Source: Gillisia limnaea DSM 15749
GTDB taxonomy: Bacteria > Bacteroidota > Bacteroidia > Flavobacteriales > Flavobacteriaceae
DNA length: 64,000 nucleotides
Assembly: GCF_000243235.1 (NCBI RefSeq)
Contig: NZ_JH594606.1
Coordinates: forward strand, 1,745,779 to 1,809,778
Reading direction: 5' to 3'
The position numbers were made by a program, and so were the translations under genes. Under the pieces are notes generated by a model, which was not told the origin of the DNA, did no database searches, and saw only the letters and a list, made by a program, of their open reading frames with translations. This document shows, in pieces, positions 44,312 through 53,540 of the stretch (positions are counted from its first letter, which is position 1; the number at the start of each line of letters is the position of its first letter).

Positions 44312-46210
44312 ATGAGCGATGCTATTAAACATGAGTGTGGAATTGCACTTATCCGACTATTAAAACCCTTAGAATTCTACAAAGAAAAATATGGCACTGC
44401 ATTTTATGGCGTGAATAAAATGTACCTAATGATGGAAAAGCAGCATAACCGTGGTCAGGATGGAGCAGGTTTTGCCAGTATCAAATTAAATACCATTCCC
44501 GGAGATCGCTACATAAGCAGGGTACGTTCCAATGCAGCACAGCCTATACAAGATATATTCAAACAAATAAATGAGCGTATCAATGCCGAGATTGCAGAAC
44601 ATCCCGAGTATGCCAACGATGTTAGCCTTCAAAAAAAACATTTACCATACATAGGCGAATTGTATTTAGGGCACGTGCGCTATGGAACCTTTGGTAAAAA
44701 CAGTATTGAGAGTGTGCACCCTTTTTTACGCCAAAATAACTGGATGCATCGAAACCTTATCGTTGCCGGGAATTTCAATATGACCAACGTTTCACAACTT
44801 TTCAATAATCTTGTAGAATTAGGTCAACATCCCAAAGAACGTGCAGATACGGTTACGGTGATGGAAAAAATTGGTCATTTTTTAGATTCTGAAGTTCGGA
44901 AATTATACAAAAAGCTCAAGCATGAAGGATATTCCAAAGTGCAGGCTTCTCCTTTGATTGCGGAACGATTAAATGTCGCAAAGATTTTGAGAAAATCGGC
45001 TAAAAACTGGGACGGAGGTTATGCAATGGCTGGCTTATTAGGCCATGGAGATTCCTTTGTACTACGTGATCCTTCAGGGATTAGGCCGGCTTATTATTAC
45101 CAGGATGATGAAGTTGTAGTAGTCGCTTCAGAAAGACCTGTTATACAAACCGTTTTTAACGTAAAGTTTGAAGATGTTAAGGAACTTGATCCGGGACATG
45201 CCATTATCACTAAAAAGAGCGGGGAAGTTAATATTACCGAAATACTGGAACCTCTGGAACGAAAAGCCTGTTCCTTTGAGCGGATCTATTTCTCCCGCGG
45301 AAGTGATGCAGAAATATATAATGAGCGAAAAATGCTGGGCAGATTACTTATGCCTGAAGTATTAAAAAGCATTAAACACGATACAATAAATACGGTGTTT
45401 TCATTTATCCCCAATACGGCTGAAACTTCTTTCTACGGAATGGTGGAAGCAGCACAGGATGAATTGAATAAACAAAAAAACCAGGCAATCCTGGAGGAAA
45501 AAGAAACCCTCACCGATGAGCGCTTGCAGGAAATTCTTGCGCACAGATTGAGAACAGAAAAAATTGCCGTTAAAGATGTTAAGCTGCGCACCTTTATAAC
45601 TGAGGATAGCAGCCGGGATGATCTTGTAACCCATGTATATGATGTTACCTACGGGGTGGTAAAACCTACAGACAATCTTGTGATAATTGATGACAGTATT
45701 GTTAGGGGCACTACCCTTAAAAAGAGTATTATAAAAATGATGGACAGATTAAACCCCAAAAAATTAATCGTGGTTTCCTCTGCCCCTCAAATTCGTTATC
45801 CCGATTGTTACGGAATTGATATGGCCCGACTGGAAGACTTTGTTGCTTTTAAAGCTGCCCTTGCCTTGCTGGAAGACACAAATCAATACCATATCGTGGA
45901 TTCTGTTTATGAAAAATGTAAAAAACAAGTGGAATTGGCAGATGAAGAAGTTCAAAACTTTGTTACAGAGGTTTACGCACCGTTTACAGATCAGGAAATT
46001 TCAGATAAAATTGCAGAATTATTAAGTGAGCCTGAGGTTGAAACCGAAGTTCACGTTATCTACCAAACCGTGGAAAACCTTCATAAAGCATGTCCCAAGA
46101 ATTTAGGCGACTGGTATTTTACAGGAGATTATCCTACTTTTGGAGGAAACAGGGTTGTTAACAGGGCTTTTATAAATTTTTATGAAGGGAATAAGGACAG
46201 AGCATACTAG
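44312..46210 (+). CDS. purF: Amidophosphoribosyltransferase
   Basis: A 632-residue enzyme that makes phosphoribosylamine from PRPP and glutamine, the first step of purine synthesis. The glutaminase nucleophile is the cysteine in KHECGIALIRL at position 9, so eight residues must be removed to expose it, as the longer propeptide of B. subtilis PurF is. QHNRGQDGAGFAS and HVRYGTFGKNS follow. The PRPP loop is LVIIDDSIVRGTTLKKSI. It is longer than the usual 470-510 residues, with extra segments in the glutaminase domain and at the C terminus (AFINFYEGNKDRAY), a form I know from Bacteroidetes. Confidence 0.95.
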   Translation: MSDAIKHECGIALIRLLKPLEFYKEKYGTAFYGVNKMYLMMEKQHNRGQDGAGFASIKLNTIPGDRYISRVRSNAAQPIQDIFKQINERINAEIAEHPEYANDVSLQKKHLPYIGELYLGHVRYGTFGKNSIESVHPFLRQNNWMHRNLIVAGNFNMTNVSQLFNNLVELGQHPKERADTVTVMEKIGHFLDSEVRKLYKKLKHEGYSKVQASPLIAERLNVAKILRKSAKNWDGGYAMAGLLGHGDSFVLRDPSGIRPAYYYQDDEVVVVASERPVIQTVFNVKFEDVKELDPGHAIITKKSGEVNITEILEPLERKACSFERIYFSRGSDAEIYNERKMLGRLLMPEVLKSIKHDTINTVFSFIPNTAETSFYGMVEAAQDELNKQKNQAILEEKETLTDERLQEILAHRLRTEKIAVKDVKLRTFITEDSSRDDLVTHVYDVTYGVVKPTDNLVIIDDSIVRGTTLKKSIIKMMDRLNPKKLIVVSSAPQIRYPDCYGIDMARLEDFVAFKAALALLEDTNQYHIVDSVYEKCKKQVELADEEVQNFVTEVYAPFTDQEISDKIAELLSEPEVETEVHVIYQTVENLHKACPKNLGDWYFTGDYPTFGGNRVVNRAFINFYEGNKDRAY

Positions 46211-46287
46211 TTTTTTCTTACAACTTATTAGAAATAATTATAGAAAAGTGCCTTTCAACTAATATTTGGGTAGTTCACCTAAAAGTG

Positions 46288-46318
46288 TTTGCTTGAAAGA
46301 TGGTTTCATCTATATTAG
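46288..46318 (+). promoter_or_regulatory. Bacteroidetes-type promoter of small RNA copy 1
   Basis: TTTG at 46288-46291 and TATATTAG at 46311-46318 are separated by exactly 19 bp, the consensus TTTG-N19-TAnnTTTG with one mismatch. Transcription would start near 46323-46325, the first base of the conserved element. Confidence 0.6.
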
Positions 46319-46322
46319 CAGA

Positions 46323-46395
46323 ACCATAGCATAAGTAGGTTAAGTTCATGGTAGATTTGGGGCAAAAAAAGGTGGACTCTCGTCTGCCTTTTTTT
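46323..46395 (+). ncRNA. Candidate small RNA, copy 1
   Basis: A 73-nt element with a 5' stem (ACCAT 46323-46327 with ATGGT 46348-46352), a loop containing GCATAAGTAGGTTAAGT, a single-stranded AGATTTGGGGC, and a 10-bp terminator stem (AAAGGTGGAC 46368-46377, GTCTGCCTTT 46382-46391, loop TCTC) followed by a T-run. Frames are not conserved between the two copies, so it is not a peptide gene. A good promoter lies directly upstream. It may act in trans through the G-rich segment; its targets are unknown. Confidence 0.65.
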
Positions 46396-46537
46396 ATGTC
46401 CAATAATTTCTAAGAAATTCCTTTCATTTATTCTTAAAATCTCCCTAAAAAAAGGCCATTAAGTAGCGTATAACCTATATATATGCCGTTTAGCTAAAAA
46501 TTTTTTTTTCTTGTATGTTATTTAATATCTTGCACTC

Positions 46538-46609
46538 ACCATTGCATAAGTAGGTTAAGTATATGGTAGATTTGGGGCAAAAAAGGTGGACTCTCCGTCC
46601 GCCTTTTTT
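46538..46609 (+). ncRNA. Candidate small RNA, copy 2
   Basis: A near-identical 72-nt copy 215 bp downstream of the first. The 5' stem is kept (ACCAT 46538-46542, ATGGT 46563-46567). In the terminator stem (AAAGGTGGAC 46582-46591, GTCCGCCTTT 46597-46606, loop TCTCC) one G-T pair of copy 1 has become G-C, and the loop has gained a base, so the fold is preserved while the sequence drifts. Upstream, TATCTTGC at 46526-46533 sits at exactly the same distance as the -7 box of copy 1, but the -33 box is only a T-tract. Confidence 0.6.
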
Positions 46610-46621
46610 CATTTTTAAACC

Positions 46622-46656
46622 AAAAAAAAGCCCGCTACGGATCGGATGTAGCAGGC
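46622..46656 (-). terminator. Terminator of the superoxide dismutase gene
   Basis: On the minus strand GCCTGCTAC (46648-46656) pairs with GTAGCGGGC (46630-46638) with one G-U pair, followed by eight Ts. It lies about 20 bp after the stop codon. Confidence 0.8.
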
Positions 46657-46678
46657 CTATCTTAACAACTATTTTTAT

Positions 46679-47287
46679 CTATTTTCCTTTCGCAAATCGG
46701 GATGCAACTTCTTTCCAGTCTATAACGTTAAAGAATGCTTCGATATAATCCGGACGTTTATTTTGATAATGTAAATAATAAGCGTGCTCCCAAACATCAA
46801 TTCCTAAAATAGGGGTTCCGCCACATCCAACTCCAGGCATTAATGGGTTATCTTGATTTGGAGTAGAACAAATTTCAACTTTTCCTCCCTCATGAACGCA
46901 CAACCAGGCCCAACCTGAACCAAATTGCCCGGCAGCAGCCTTGGAGAATTCTTCCTTAAAGGCATCGATAGATCCAAAAGCTGTATCTATAGCCTTTGCC
47001 AAATCCCCTTCAGGTTTTCCACCACCATTTGGAGACATGATCTCCCAATATAAAGTATGATTGTAATACCCTCCTCCATTATTTCTAACAGCAGCATTAC
47101 TTTTGTCGAGATTCTTAAGAATATTCTCTATAGTTTTACCTTCGTGATCTGTCCCTTCAATTGCAGCGTTCAATTTGGAAGTGTACCCCGCGTGATGCTT
47201 CCCGTGGTGAATTTCCATTGTTTTTGCATCTATATGAGGTTCTAATGCATCGAAAGCATATTTTAATTTTGGTAATTCAAAAGCCAT
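46679..47287 (-). CDS. sod: Iron/manganese superoxide dismutase
   Basis: A 202-residue cytoplasmic enzyme that disproportionates superoxide. Metal ligands are seen as the histidines in [12 protein letters not shown] and in NHTLYWEIM, and the Asp and His of the signature [11 protein letters not shown]. Length is standard. Whether it prefers iron or manganese cannot be told reliably from sequence alone; the GSGWAWL and [15 protein letters not shown] regions fit either. It has its own promoter candidate and terminator, so it is monocistronic. Confidence 0.96.
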   Translation of the reverse strand: MAFELPKLKYAFDALEPHIDAKTMEIHHGKHHAGYTSKLNAAIEGTDHEGKTIENILKNLDKSNAAVRNNGGGYYNHTLYWEIMSPNGGGKPEGDLAKAIDTAFGSIDAFKEEFSKAAAGQFGSGWAWLCVHEGGKVEICSTPNQDNPLMPGVGCGGTPILGIDVWEHAYYLHYQNKRPDYIEAFFNVIDWKEVASRFAKGK

Positions 47288-47325
47288 AATTATATTTATT
47301 TTTGTTATTATTTAATCATTTTTCC

Positions 47326-47333
47326 CAAATTTA
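47326..47333 (-). promoter_or_regulatory. Candidate -7 box of the superoxide dismutase promoter
   Basis: The minus-strand sequence TAAATTTG fits TAnnTTTG and lies 39 bp before the start codon, a normal leader length. No clear -33 TTTG is present. Confidence 0.4.
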
Positions 47334-47460
47334 AGTATTAAGCCTATTATTAAAAATATTTTTGTGTTATAAATTACTTAAAGATTGCATTTATACAAGA
47401 CTTGGTTTAAAATTTATAACTATACTCCTGTAGCTTTCTAAACCTTCAAAAATTCAAATA

Positions 47461-50400
47461 TTGAATACCCAGAATACATTTACCGTTTATAACGCCTCTG
47501 CAGGTTCCGGAAAAACTTATACCCTGGTAAAGCAATATCTTTTGTTGCTTTTTAATGCCGCGAAAAATGATTCCTATAAAAATATTCTTGCCATCACTTT
47601 TACAAACAAGGCGGTAGCCGAAATGAAATCCAGAGTGATACTTAATTTGAACGCTTTGGCACAGGAGGAATGCCCTGCAAATTCTAAAAATTTACTAACC
47701 GATTTGGTAAAGGAAACAGGAATGCCTGCCACGGAAATTAAGTTGAAATCAAGAAAAATCCTAAAAAGTATCCTCCATAATTATGCTGCATTTGACATTT
47801 CCACGATAGACCGGTTTACTCATAAAATTATCCGGACTTTCGCAAAAGATCTTGGGATCCCTGTTAATTTTGAAGTGGAATTGAATATAAAACAGGTACT
47901 AAAAGAAGCGGTAGACAGGGTTATAAGCCGCGCCGGAGAGGATAAAAAACTTACCAAGGCCCTGCTTAGTTACACAATTTCCAAGGCCGATGATGATAAA
48001 AGCTGGGATATTTCAAAAGACCTTTTCGAATTTTCGGCATTGCTTACACAGGAAAATCATCAAAAATATGTCACGCTTCTAAAAGGTAAGACCTTACAGG
48101 ATTTTGAAGATTTTTCGAAAAAACTCAAGCAAGAAACAATAGCAACCGAGGAAATTATAAACGATACGGCAGAAAGTTTTTTTGAACTGGTTGATCTGGA
48201 AGGCCTGGAAAAAGCAAATTTTAATGGAGGATACCTCTCTAAATATTTCGAAAAAATCCGTTTAAAGGATTATTCAAGGCCATTTGGTGCTAAATGGCAG
48301 GAGGAAATCGATGACAAACCGCTGTATTCTAAAGCAGTTCCGTCAGATAAAAAAGCAGTTCTAGATCTGCATAAGGCGCAAATTATATTGCTTTTTAAAA
48401 CTTCCAGAGCAGGGATTTTCAGAAGGGAATATTTAAAAGAAATTATCAAAAATTTAAATCCACTCTCCTTACTGAGCGAAATTTCAGCAGAAATTGAAAA
48501 CATCAAAAAAGAACGCTCCCTGGTATTGATCTCAGACTTTAATCCAACAATCGCGGCAGAGATCAATCAGCAGCCCGCTCCTTTTATATATGAACGACTG
48601 GGGGAACGCTACCGGAATTATTTTATAGATGAATTTCAGGATACCTCAGAGATGCAATGGCAAAATATTGTTCCTTTAATAGACCACGCGCTCTCCAGTG
48701 AACATTTAAACAATGAAAATGCAAATCTCACGATCGTAGGAGATGCTAAGCAATCCATCTATAGGTTCCGCGGCGGCAAGGCTGAACAATTTATAGATCT
48801 GTACAATGATCAAAACCCTTTTACCACAGAAAAAAATATTATCAACCTGCCAAATAATTACAGAAGTGCAGAAAAAATAGTGGAGTTCAACAATTCATTT
48901 TTTGAATTTATATCAGGGAAATTTGAAAACCCGGTGTACAGTGAATTATTTAAGTCCAGTTCGCAAAAGGCGATCAAGGAATTTCCGGGCTATGTGAATA
49001 TCTCTTTTATGGAAACCGAAAATAAAGAGGAAGAATTGGAGCTTCAGCCAGAAAGAGTTTTTGAAATAGTTAAAGATCTTGAAAGCCAGGGGATGTCAAA
49101 AAGTGATATTTGTGTTTTGACACGAACCCGAAACCAGAGTTTTGCAATAGCAAAATACTTGAGTGAGCAAGGCATTTCAATTGTTTCTTCAGAATCCTTA
49201 TTGGTTTCAAACTCTCCCGAAGTTAATTTCATCAATGCCATTTTTGAGTTTTCATTAACCAATGAGGATAAAAATTTGAAATGGAAAATTTTAAACTATC
49301 TCAATCATACACTGAATATTGAAAATCCGCATAGGAATCTTGAGCAAAATCTAGCATATGATGGTAGCCTGTTTTTTGATTGGTTAAAAGAATATAACAT
49401 CAACTTTGACCTCGGGAAACTGAAGATTTTGACGCTTTATGAGGCGGCAGAATATATTATCCGGAGTTTTTCACTTATTAAAAAATCTGATGCATACCTT
49501 CAGTTTTACCTGGATTTTATCTTTGAGAAAACCTCAAAAAACTTCACCGGAATCCCGGCATATCTGGAACTTTGGGAACAGGAAGCAGGAAAATTGAGCA
49601 TTGTTGCTCCAAAAACCGAACATGCTGTTCAAATCATGACTATCCATAAATCTAAAGGCCTGGAATTTCCAGTGGTGATCTATCCATTCGCGAAAACAAA
49701 ACTGAGGGATGTAAGCCGCGATTACCTTTGGGTACCACTTCCGGAAAACCTTGATGATATTCCCGTGGGATATTTAAAAGCTTCAGAAAAGATGAAGAAT
49801 TGGGGTGAATTTGAGGCCGCTGCTTTCCGGGAGCGGGTAGATCAAACCGAGTTTGACAATATAAACATACTGTATGTTGCATTTACAAGGGCTTCTCAAC
49901 AGTTATATGTTATTTCAAATTATGAACTGAATAGTAAAGGGGATGAAGATGAAAAAAAGGTATCAGGATTATTGATAGGTTTCCTGAAATCACTTCAACT
50001 CTGGAATGAAAACAAGATTTATGAGTTTGGAAATAAAGAACTCACCAATTATAAGAAAGAAATAGCTGCTGAAACTATTCGCCAGGAAAATTATTACTCT
50101 TCCCCAACAAGATCTAATGCCGTGAAATTAATAACCAGCTCCGGTGTTATATGGGGATCGGCCAGAGAAGAAGCTATTAAAAGAGGAAATTTGATCCATG
50201 ATATTCTTTCTGAAATAGATACTTCAGAAGATATTCAAAAGACATTAGAAAAATTTTCAGAAAAAGAAAACCTGGATTTGAAAGAGAAAGAGGAAATAAA
50301 AGAAATTTTATGGCAGGTAATCTCACATCCTGAGTTAAGCCCTTATTTTTTGAAGGAATCAAAAATTTACAGGGAACGGGACATCATAAGTCCGGATGGC

Positions 50401-50595
50401 GCACTATTAAGGCCGGATAGATTGATCTTTGATGGAAAAACGGTTACCATCATGGATTATAAAACCGGAAATGTAAGCGATAGTCATATAGCACAGATGA
50501 ACCAGTATGCCGATTTACTTTCTTTGATGAACTTTGAAGTGACAAATAAAATATTGATTTATATAAATGAAGAGTTGAACATCGCTTTTGTGTAA
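47461..50595 (+). CDS. AddA-like UvrD-family helicase-nuclease
   Basis: A 1044-residue superfamily 1 helicase fused to a nuclease, the motor half of an AddAB-type double-strand-break resection enzyme. Walker A is NASAGSGKTYTLVKQ near residues 9-23, Walker B is YFIDEFQDTSEMQW, motif III/IV is IVGDAKQSIYRFRGG and motif V is VQIMTIHKSKGLEFPVV. The C-terminal PD-(D/E)XK nuclease shows LLRPDRLIFDGKT and VTIMDYKTGN. The start is a TTG at 47461. Its partner AddB-like gene lies 3 kb downstream, beyond kbl and ompA. Confidence 0.92.
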   Translation: MNTQNTFTVYNASAGSGKTYTLVKQYLLLLFNAAKNDSYKNILAITFTNKAVAEMKSRVILNLNALAQEECPANSKNLLTDLVKETGMPATEIKLKSRKILKSILHNYAAFDISTIDRFTHKIIRTFAKDLGIPVNFEVELNIKQVLKEAVDRVISRAGEDKKLTKALLSYTISKADDDKSWDISKDLFEFSALLTQENHQKYVTLLKGKTLQDFEDFSKKLKQETIATEEIINDTAESFFELVDLEGLEKANFNGGYLSKYFEKIRLKDYSRPFGAKWQEEIDDKPLYSKAVPSDKKAVLDLHKAQIILLFKTSRAGIFRREYLKEIIKNLNPLSLLSEISAEIENIKKERSLVLISDFNPTIAAEINQQPAPFIYERLGERYRNYFIDEFQDTSEMQWQNIVPLIDHALSSEHLNNENANLTIVGDAKQSIYRFRGGKAEQFIDLYNDQNPFTTEKNIINLPNNYRSAEKIVEFNNSFFEFISGKFENPVYSELFKSSSQKAIKEFPGYVNISFMETENKEEELELQPERVFEIVKDLESQGMSKSDICVLTRTRNQSFAIAKYLSEQGISIVSSESLLVSNSPEVNFINAIFEFSLTNEDKNLKWKILNYLNHTLNIENPHRNLEQNLAYDGSLFFDWLKEYNINFDLGKLKILTLYEAAEYIIRSFSLIKKSDAYLQFYLDFIFEKTSKNFTGIPAYLELWEQEAGKLSIVAPKTEHAVQIMTIHKSKGLEFPVVIYPFAKTKLRDVSRDYLWVPLPENLDDIPVGYLKASEKMKNWGEFEAAAFRERVDQTEFDNINILYVAFTRASQQLYVISNYELNSKGDEDEKKVSGLLIGFLKSLQLWNENKIYEFGNKELTNYKKEIAAETIRQENYYSSPTRSNAVKLITSSGVIWGSAREEAIKRGNLIHDILSEIDTSEDIQKTLEKFSEKENLDLKEKEEIKEILWQVISHPELSPYFLKESKIYRERDIISPDGALLRPDRLIFDGKTVTIMDYKTGNVSDSHIAQMNQYADLLSLMNFEVTNKILIYINEELNIAFV

Positions 50596-50603
50596 AAGAT
50601 GAT

Positions 50604-50611
50604 TAATTTTG
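50604..50611 (+). promoter_or_regulatory. Candidate -7 box of the kbl promoter
   Basis: TAATTTTG fits TAnnTTTG and lies 15 bp before the kbl ATG. A TTTG at about 50587 is 13 bp upstream, shorter than normal spacing, so the call is weak. Confidence 0.3.
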
Positions 50612-50626
50612 TAAAAAACAGAAACT

Positions 50627-51820
50627 ATGTACGGAGCAATAAAAGAACATTTGCAAAAAGAAATAGAACAAATTAAAGAAGATGGCCTTTATAAAAAAGA
50701 ACGGATAATAACTTCTCCTCAGGGAGCTGTAATAAAAATTTCTACAGGACAGGAAGTGATTAATTTTTGTGCAAATAATTACCTGGGATTGTCCTCACAC
50801 CCTGAAGTCATTAAAGCGGCAAAGGACACGCTGGATTCTCACGGTTTTGGAATGTCCAGTGTTCGCTTTATATGTGGTACCCAGGATATCCATAAAGACC
50901 TTGAAAAGACCATTGCAGATTTCTACGGAACCGATGATACCATTTTGTATGCGGCATGTTTTGATGCTAATGGAGGGATTTTTGAACCTTTGTTATCAGC
51001 AGAAGATGCAATAATTTCCGATTCCCTCAACCACGCTTCCATTATAGATGGAGTGCGCTTATGTAAAGCAGCAAGATTTCGATATGAGAACGGTAATATG
51101 GAAGATTTGGAAAAACAATTGATCGCTGCTAATGAAAAAGGAGCACGCTTTAAATTGATTGTGACAGATGGGGTATTCTCCATGGACGGACTTTTGGCAC
51201 CATTGGATAAAATTTGTGATCTGGCCGATAAATATGATGCCCTGGTGATGGTAGATGAGTGTCATGCTACTGGTTTTATAGGAAAGACGGGAATTGGCAC
51301 CATGGAAGAAAAGAATGCCCTGGGAAGAATAGATATCATAACCGGAACCTTAGGAAAAGCACTTGGAGGTGCAATGGGCGGTTATACCACCGGAAAAAAG
51401 GAGATAATTGATTTGCTTCGTCAAAGATCCCGGCCTTATTTGTTCTCGAATTCACTGGCTCCTGCAATTGTAGGTGCTTCCTTAAAAGTGTTTGAAATGC
51501 TAAAAGGAGACACCAGCTTACGGGATAAGCTGGAGGAAAACACTAAATATTTCAAGCAGGGGATTAAAGCTGCCGGTTTTGATATAATAGATGGAGACTC
51601 CGCAATTGTTCCTGTAATGCTTCACGATGCCAAACTATCTCAGGATATGGCCGATAAATTACTCGAAGAAGGCATTTATGTGATTGGGTTTTTCTTTCCT
51701 GTTGTTCCCAAAGGCAAAGCGCGCATCCGGGTACAGCTTTCTGCAGCTCACGAAAAATCTCATTTGGACAAAGCAATACAGGCATTTACAAAAATTGGGA
51801 AGGAACTTGGCGTCATTTAA
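50627..51820 (+). CDS. kbl: Glycine C-acetyltransferase (2-amino-3-ketobutyrate CoA ligase)
   Basis: A 397-residue PLP enzyme that cleaves 2-amino-3-ketobutyrate to glycine and acetyl-CoA in threonine breakdown. It has [59 protein letters not shown] and the PLP lysine in [16 protein letters not shown]. Length and motifs match Kbl rather than other alpha-oxoamine synthases such as serine palmitoyltransferase. No threonine dehydrogenase gene is next to it. Confidence 0.95.
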   Translation: MYGAIKEHLQKEIEQIKEDGLYKKERIITSPQGAVIKISTGQEVINFCANNYLGLSSHPEVIKAAKDTLDSHGFGMSSVRFICGTQDIHKDLEKTIADFYGTDDTILYAACFDANGGIFEPLLSAEDAIISDSLNHASIIDGVRLCKAARFRYENGNMEDLEKQLIAANEKGARFKLIVTDGVFSMDGLLAPLDKICDLADKYDALVMVDECHATGFIGKTGIGTMEEKNALGRIDIITGTLGKALGGAMGGYTTGKKEIIDLLRQRSRPYLFSNSLAPAIVGASLKVFEMLKGDTSLRDKLEENTKYFKQGIKAAGFDIIDGDSAIVPVMLHDAKLSQDMADKLLEEGIYVIGFFFPVVPKGKARIRVQLSAAHEKSHLDKAIQAFTKIGKELGVI

Positions 51821-52000
51821 TTTTCAATAAATAGATTGGTTATTGTTAAATTATTTCGATCTTTATGATAAATTTGATATAAAAGGGTAAAAAAATTAGG
51901 TGCCAATAGCTTGAACTCCTGGTTTAAACTCAGCAAAAACCTAAATAAACCCTTGCAAATAGGGCATTTTCGTGCTTAATTAAGAAAACTTTATTATATA

Positions 52001-52008
52001 TAACTTTG
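52001..52008 (+). promoter_or_regulatory. Candidate -7 box of the ompA promoter
   Basis: TAACTTTG is an exact match to TAnnTTTG, 60 bp before the ompA start. The region 20 bp upstream is TA-rich without a clean TTTG. A strong promoter is expected for an abundant porin. Confidence 0.45.
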
Positions 52009-52068
52009 TTAATATCGATTTTGCACATACTTTTGCTTCAATTAACACAAAAAATTAAAATAACAGAT

Positions 52069-53475
52069 ATGAAACATCTTAGCAGATTTTTATTAGCTTC
52101 ATTGTTAGTCTTTGGTCTTACTTCGGTACAGGCTCAGGACGCAAACAACCCTTGGGCCATAGGTATTGGTGTAAACGCGGTTGACACATTCCCTACCGGA
52201 GAAGATGCTCCTAATGGAGATTTTGGTGAGGATTTTTTCAACGTAAGTGACCACTGGAATATTCTTCCTTCGGTTTCAAAACTATCTGTAGGTAGATATA
52301 TTGGTGGTGGATTCGTGTTTGAAGCAGCAGGTTCTGTAAATCAAATCGATAAATTTGGTGATTCAAGTGTAGACGATTTATCATACTATGCATTGGACGG
52401 AGCTTTGAATTACAGCCTTAGAGCCGCATTAAACGACGGATGGTTTGACCCATTCCTTGGAGCCGGTGGTGGATATACCTGGTTAGACGAAGAAGGATTT
52501 GGTACATTAAATGGTACTCTTGGATTCAACTTCTGGTTTTCAGATAACATCGCTTTAAACATCCAGTCTACTTACAAATACGCTTTTGAAGACGAAAACC
52601 CAACGCACTTTCAACATGCCGCAGGTATTAAATTTGTATTTGGTGGAAAAGATACAGATGGTGACGGAATCTACGATAAAGATGATGAGTGTCCTGAAAC
52701 TCCAGGTTTAGCAGAATTTAACGGATGTCCAGATTCTGACGGTGATGGAATTGAAGACCGTAAAGATGCATGTCCTATGGAAGCTGGATTAGCCGAGTTT
52801 GACGGATGTCCTGATACCGATGGTGATGGTGTTCCAGATCCTCAAGACGAATGTCCTACAGTTGCAGGTCTTGCCTCAATGAATGGATGTCCTGACGCTG
52901 ATGGTGATGGTGTAAAAGATAGTGAAGACGAATGTCCTAATGAAGCTGGTCCTAAAGCAAACAACGGTTGTCCTTTCAAAGATAAAGACGGTGACGGTGT
53001 TTTAGATAAAGATGACCAATGTCCAGATGTTGCTGGTACCGTAGCAAATAACGGATGTCCTGAAGTATCTGCTGAAGTGATCAAAGAATTGAACGAATAC
53101 TCTAAAACTGTATTGTTTGACCTTAACAAGGCTACAATCCGATCTGAGTCTCAATCAGCTCTAAATTCAATCCACGAGATTATGCACGAATATTCTACCA
53201 CTATTTTCCACATTGGTGGACATACAGATAGCCAGGGTAGTGATGATTATAACCTGAAATTATCTAAAGAACGTGCTGCTTCAGTAAGAGAATACCTTGT
53301 TTCTAAAGGAATTCCAGCTAGCAGATTAACTTCTGAAGGTTACGGAGAAGCCCGACCAATTGCAACGAATAATACTGCTGCAGGAAGACAGGATAACAGA
53401 AGGGTTGAAATCTCTTTGGATAAAGATAAAGAAGTTAGAAAAACTGCAACAGACAGTACTTCTACGAATAACTAG
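52069..53475 (+). CDS. OmpA-family outer-membrane protein with type-3 thrombospondin repeats
   Basis: A 468-residue protein starting at the ATG at 52069, chosen because it gives a clean signal peptide (KHLSRFLLASLLVFGLTSVQ, then AQD); an upstream in-frame start would add 21 unlikely residues. An eight-strand-type beta-barrel (about 25-200) is followed by five or so calcium-binding TSP3 repeats (DTDGDGIYDKDDECPETPG and variants) and a C-terminal OmpA peptidoglycan-binding domain (VLFDLNKATIRSESQSAL, IGGHTDSQGSDDYNLKLSKE, NRRVEISL). It anchors the outer membrane to the cell wall. Its codons look more biased than those of its neighbours, consistent with high expression. Confidence 0.95.
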   Translation: MKHLSRFLLASLLVFGLTSVQAQDANNPWAIGIGVNAVDTFPTGEDAPNGDFGEDFFNVSDHWNILPSVSKLSVGRYIGGGFVFEAAGSVNQIDKFGDSSVDDLSYYALDGALNYSLRAALNDGWFDPFLGAGGGYTWLDEEGFGTLNGTLGFNFWFSDNIALNIQSTYKYAFEDENPTHFQHAAGIKFVFGGKDTDGDGIYDKDDECPETPGLAEFNGCPDSDGDGIEDRKDACPMEAGLAEFDGCPDTDGDGVPDPQDECPTVAGLASMNGCPDADGDGVKDSEDECPNEAGPKANNGCPFKDKDGDGVLDKDDQCPDVAGTVANNGCPEVSAEVIKELNEYSKTVLFDLNKATIRSESQSALNSIHEIMHEYSTTIFHIGGHTDSQGSDDYNLKLSKERAASVREYLVSKGIPASRLTSEGYGEARPIATNNTAAGRQDNRRVEISLDKDKEVRKTATDSTSTNN

Positions 53476-53498
53476 TAAAAAAGTTTAAACTTTTTTTT

Positions 53499-53528
53499 GA
53501 AAACGCCCCGTTCTTACGGGGCGTTTTC
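53499..53528 (+). terminator. Strong terminator after ompA
   Basis: GAAAACGCCCCG (53499-53510) pairs perfectly with CGGGGCGTTTTC (53517-53528), loop TTCTTA, with a T-rich tail. It separates ompA from the AddB-like gene, which begins only 12 bp later. Confidence 0.9.
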
Positions 53529-53540
53529 TATTTTTAGCCT

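Larger units (their letters stand above)
46211..46678. other. 468-bp intergenic region holding two small RNA genes
   Basis: No protein gene is supported here. It contains two near-identical 72-73-bp elements, each with a hairpin terminator, plus the terminator of the superoxide dismutase gene at its right end. The spacer between the elements (46396-46537) is AT-rich and not repeated. Confidence 0.8.

Noticed and set aside
46563-46748. A 61-codon plus-strand frame beginning ATGGTAGATTTG
   Set aside because: The same ATG occurs in copy 1 of the RNA element, but one-base indels throw the two copies into different frames, and the frame runs through the terminator and into the antisense of the superoxide dismutase gene.
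49652-49882. Minus-strand frames inside the AddA-like, kbl and AddB-like genes
   Set aside because: They lie wholly within well-conserved coding sequence on the plus strand and show no domain of their own.
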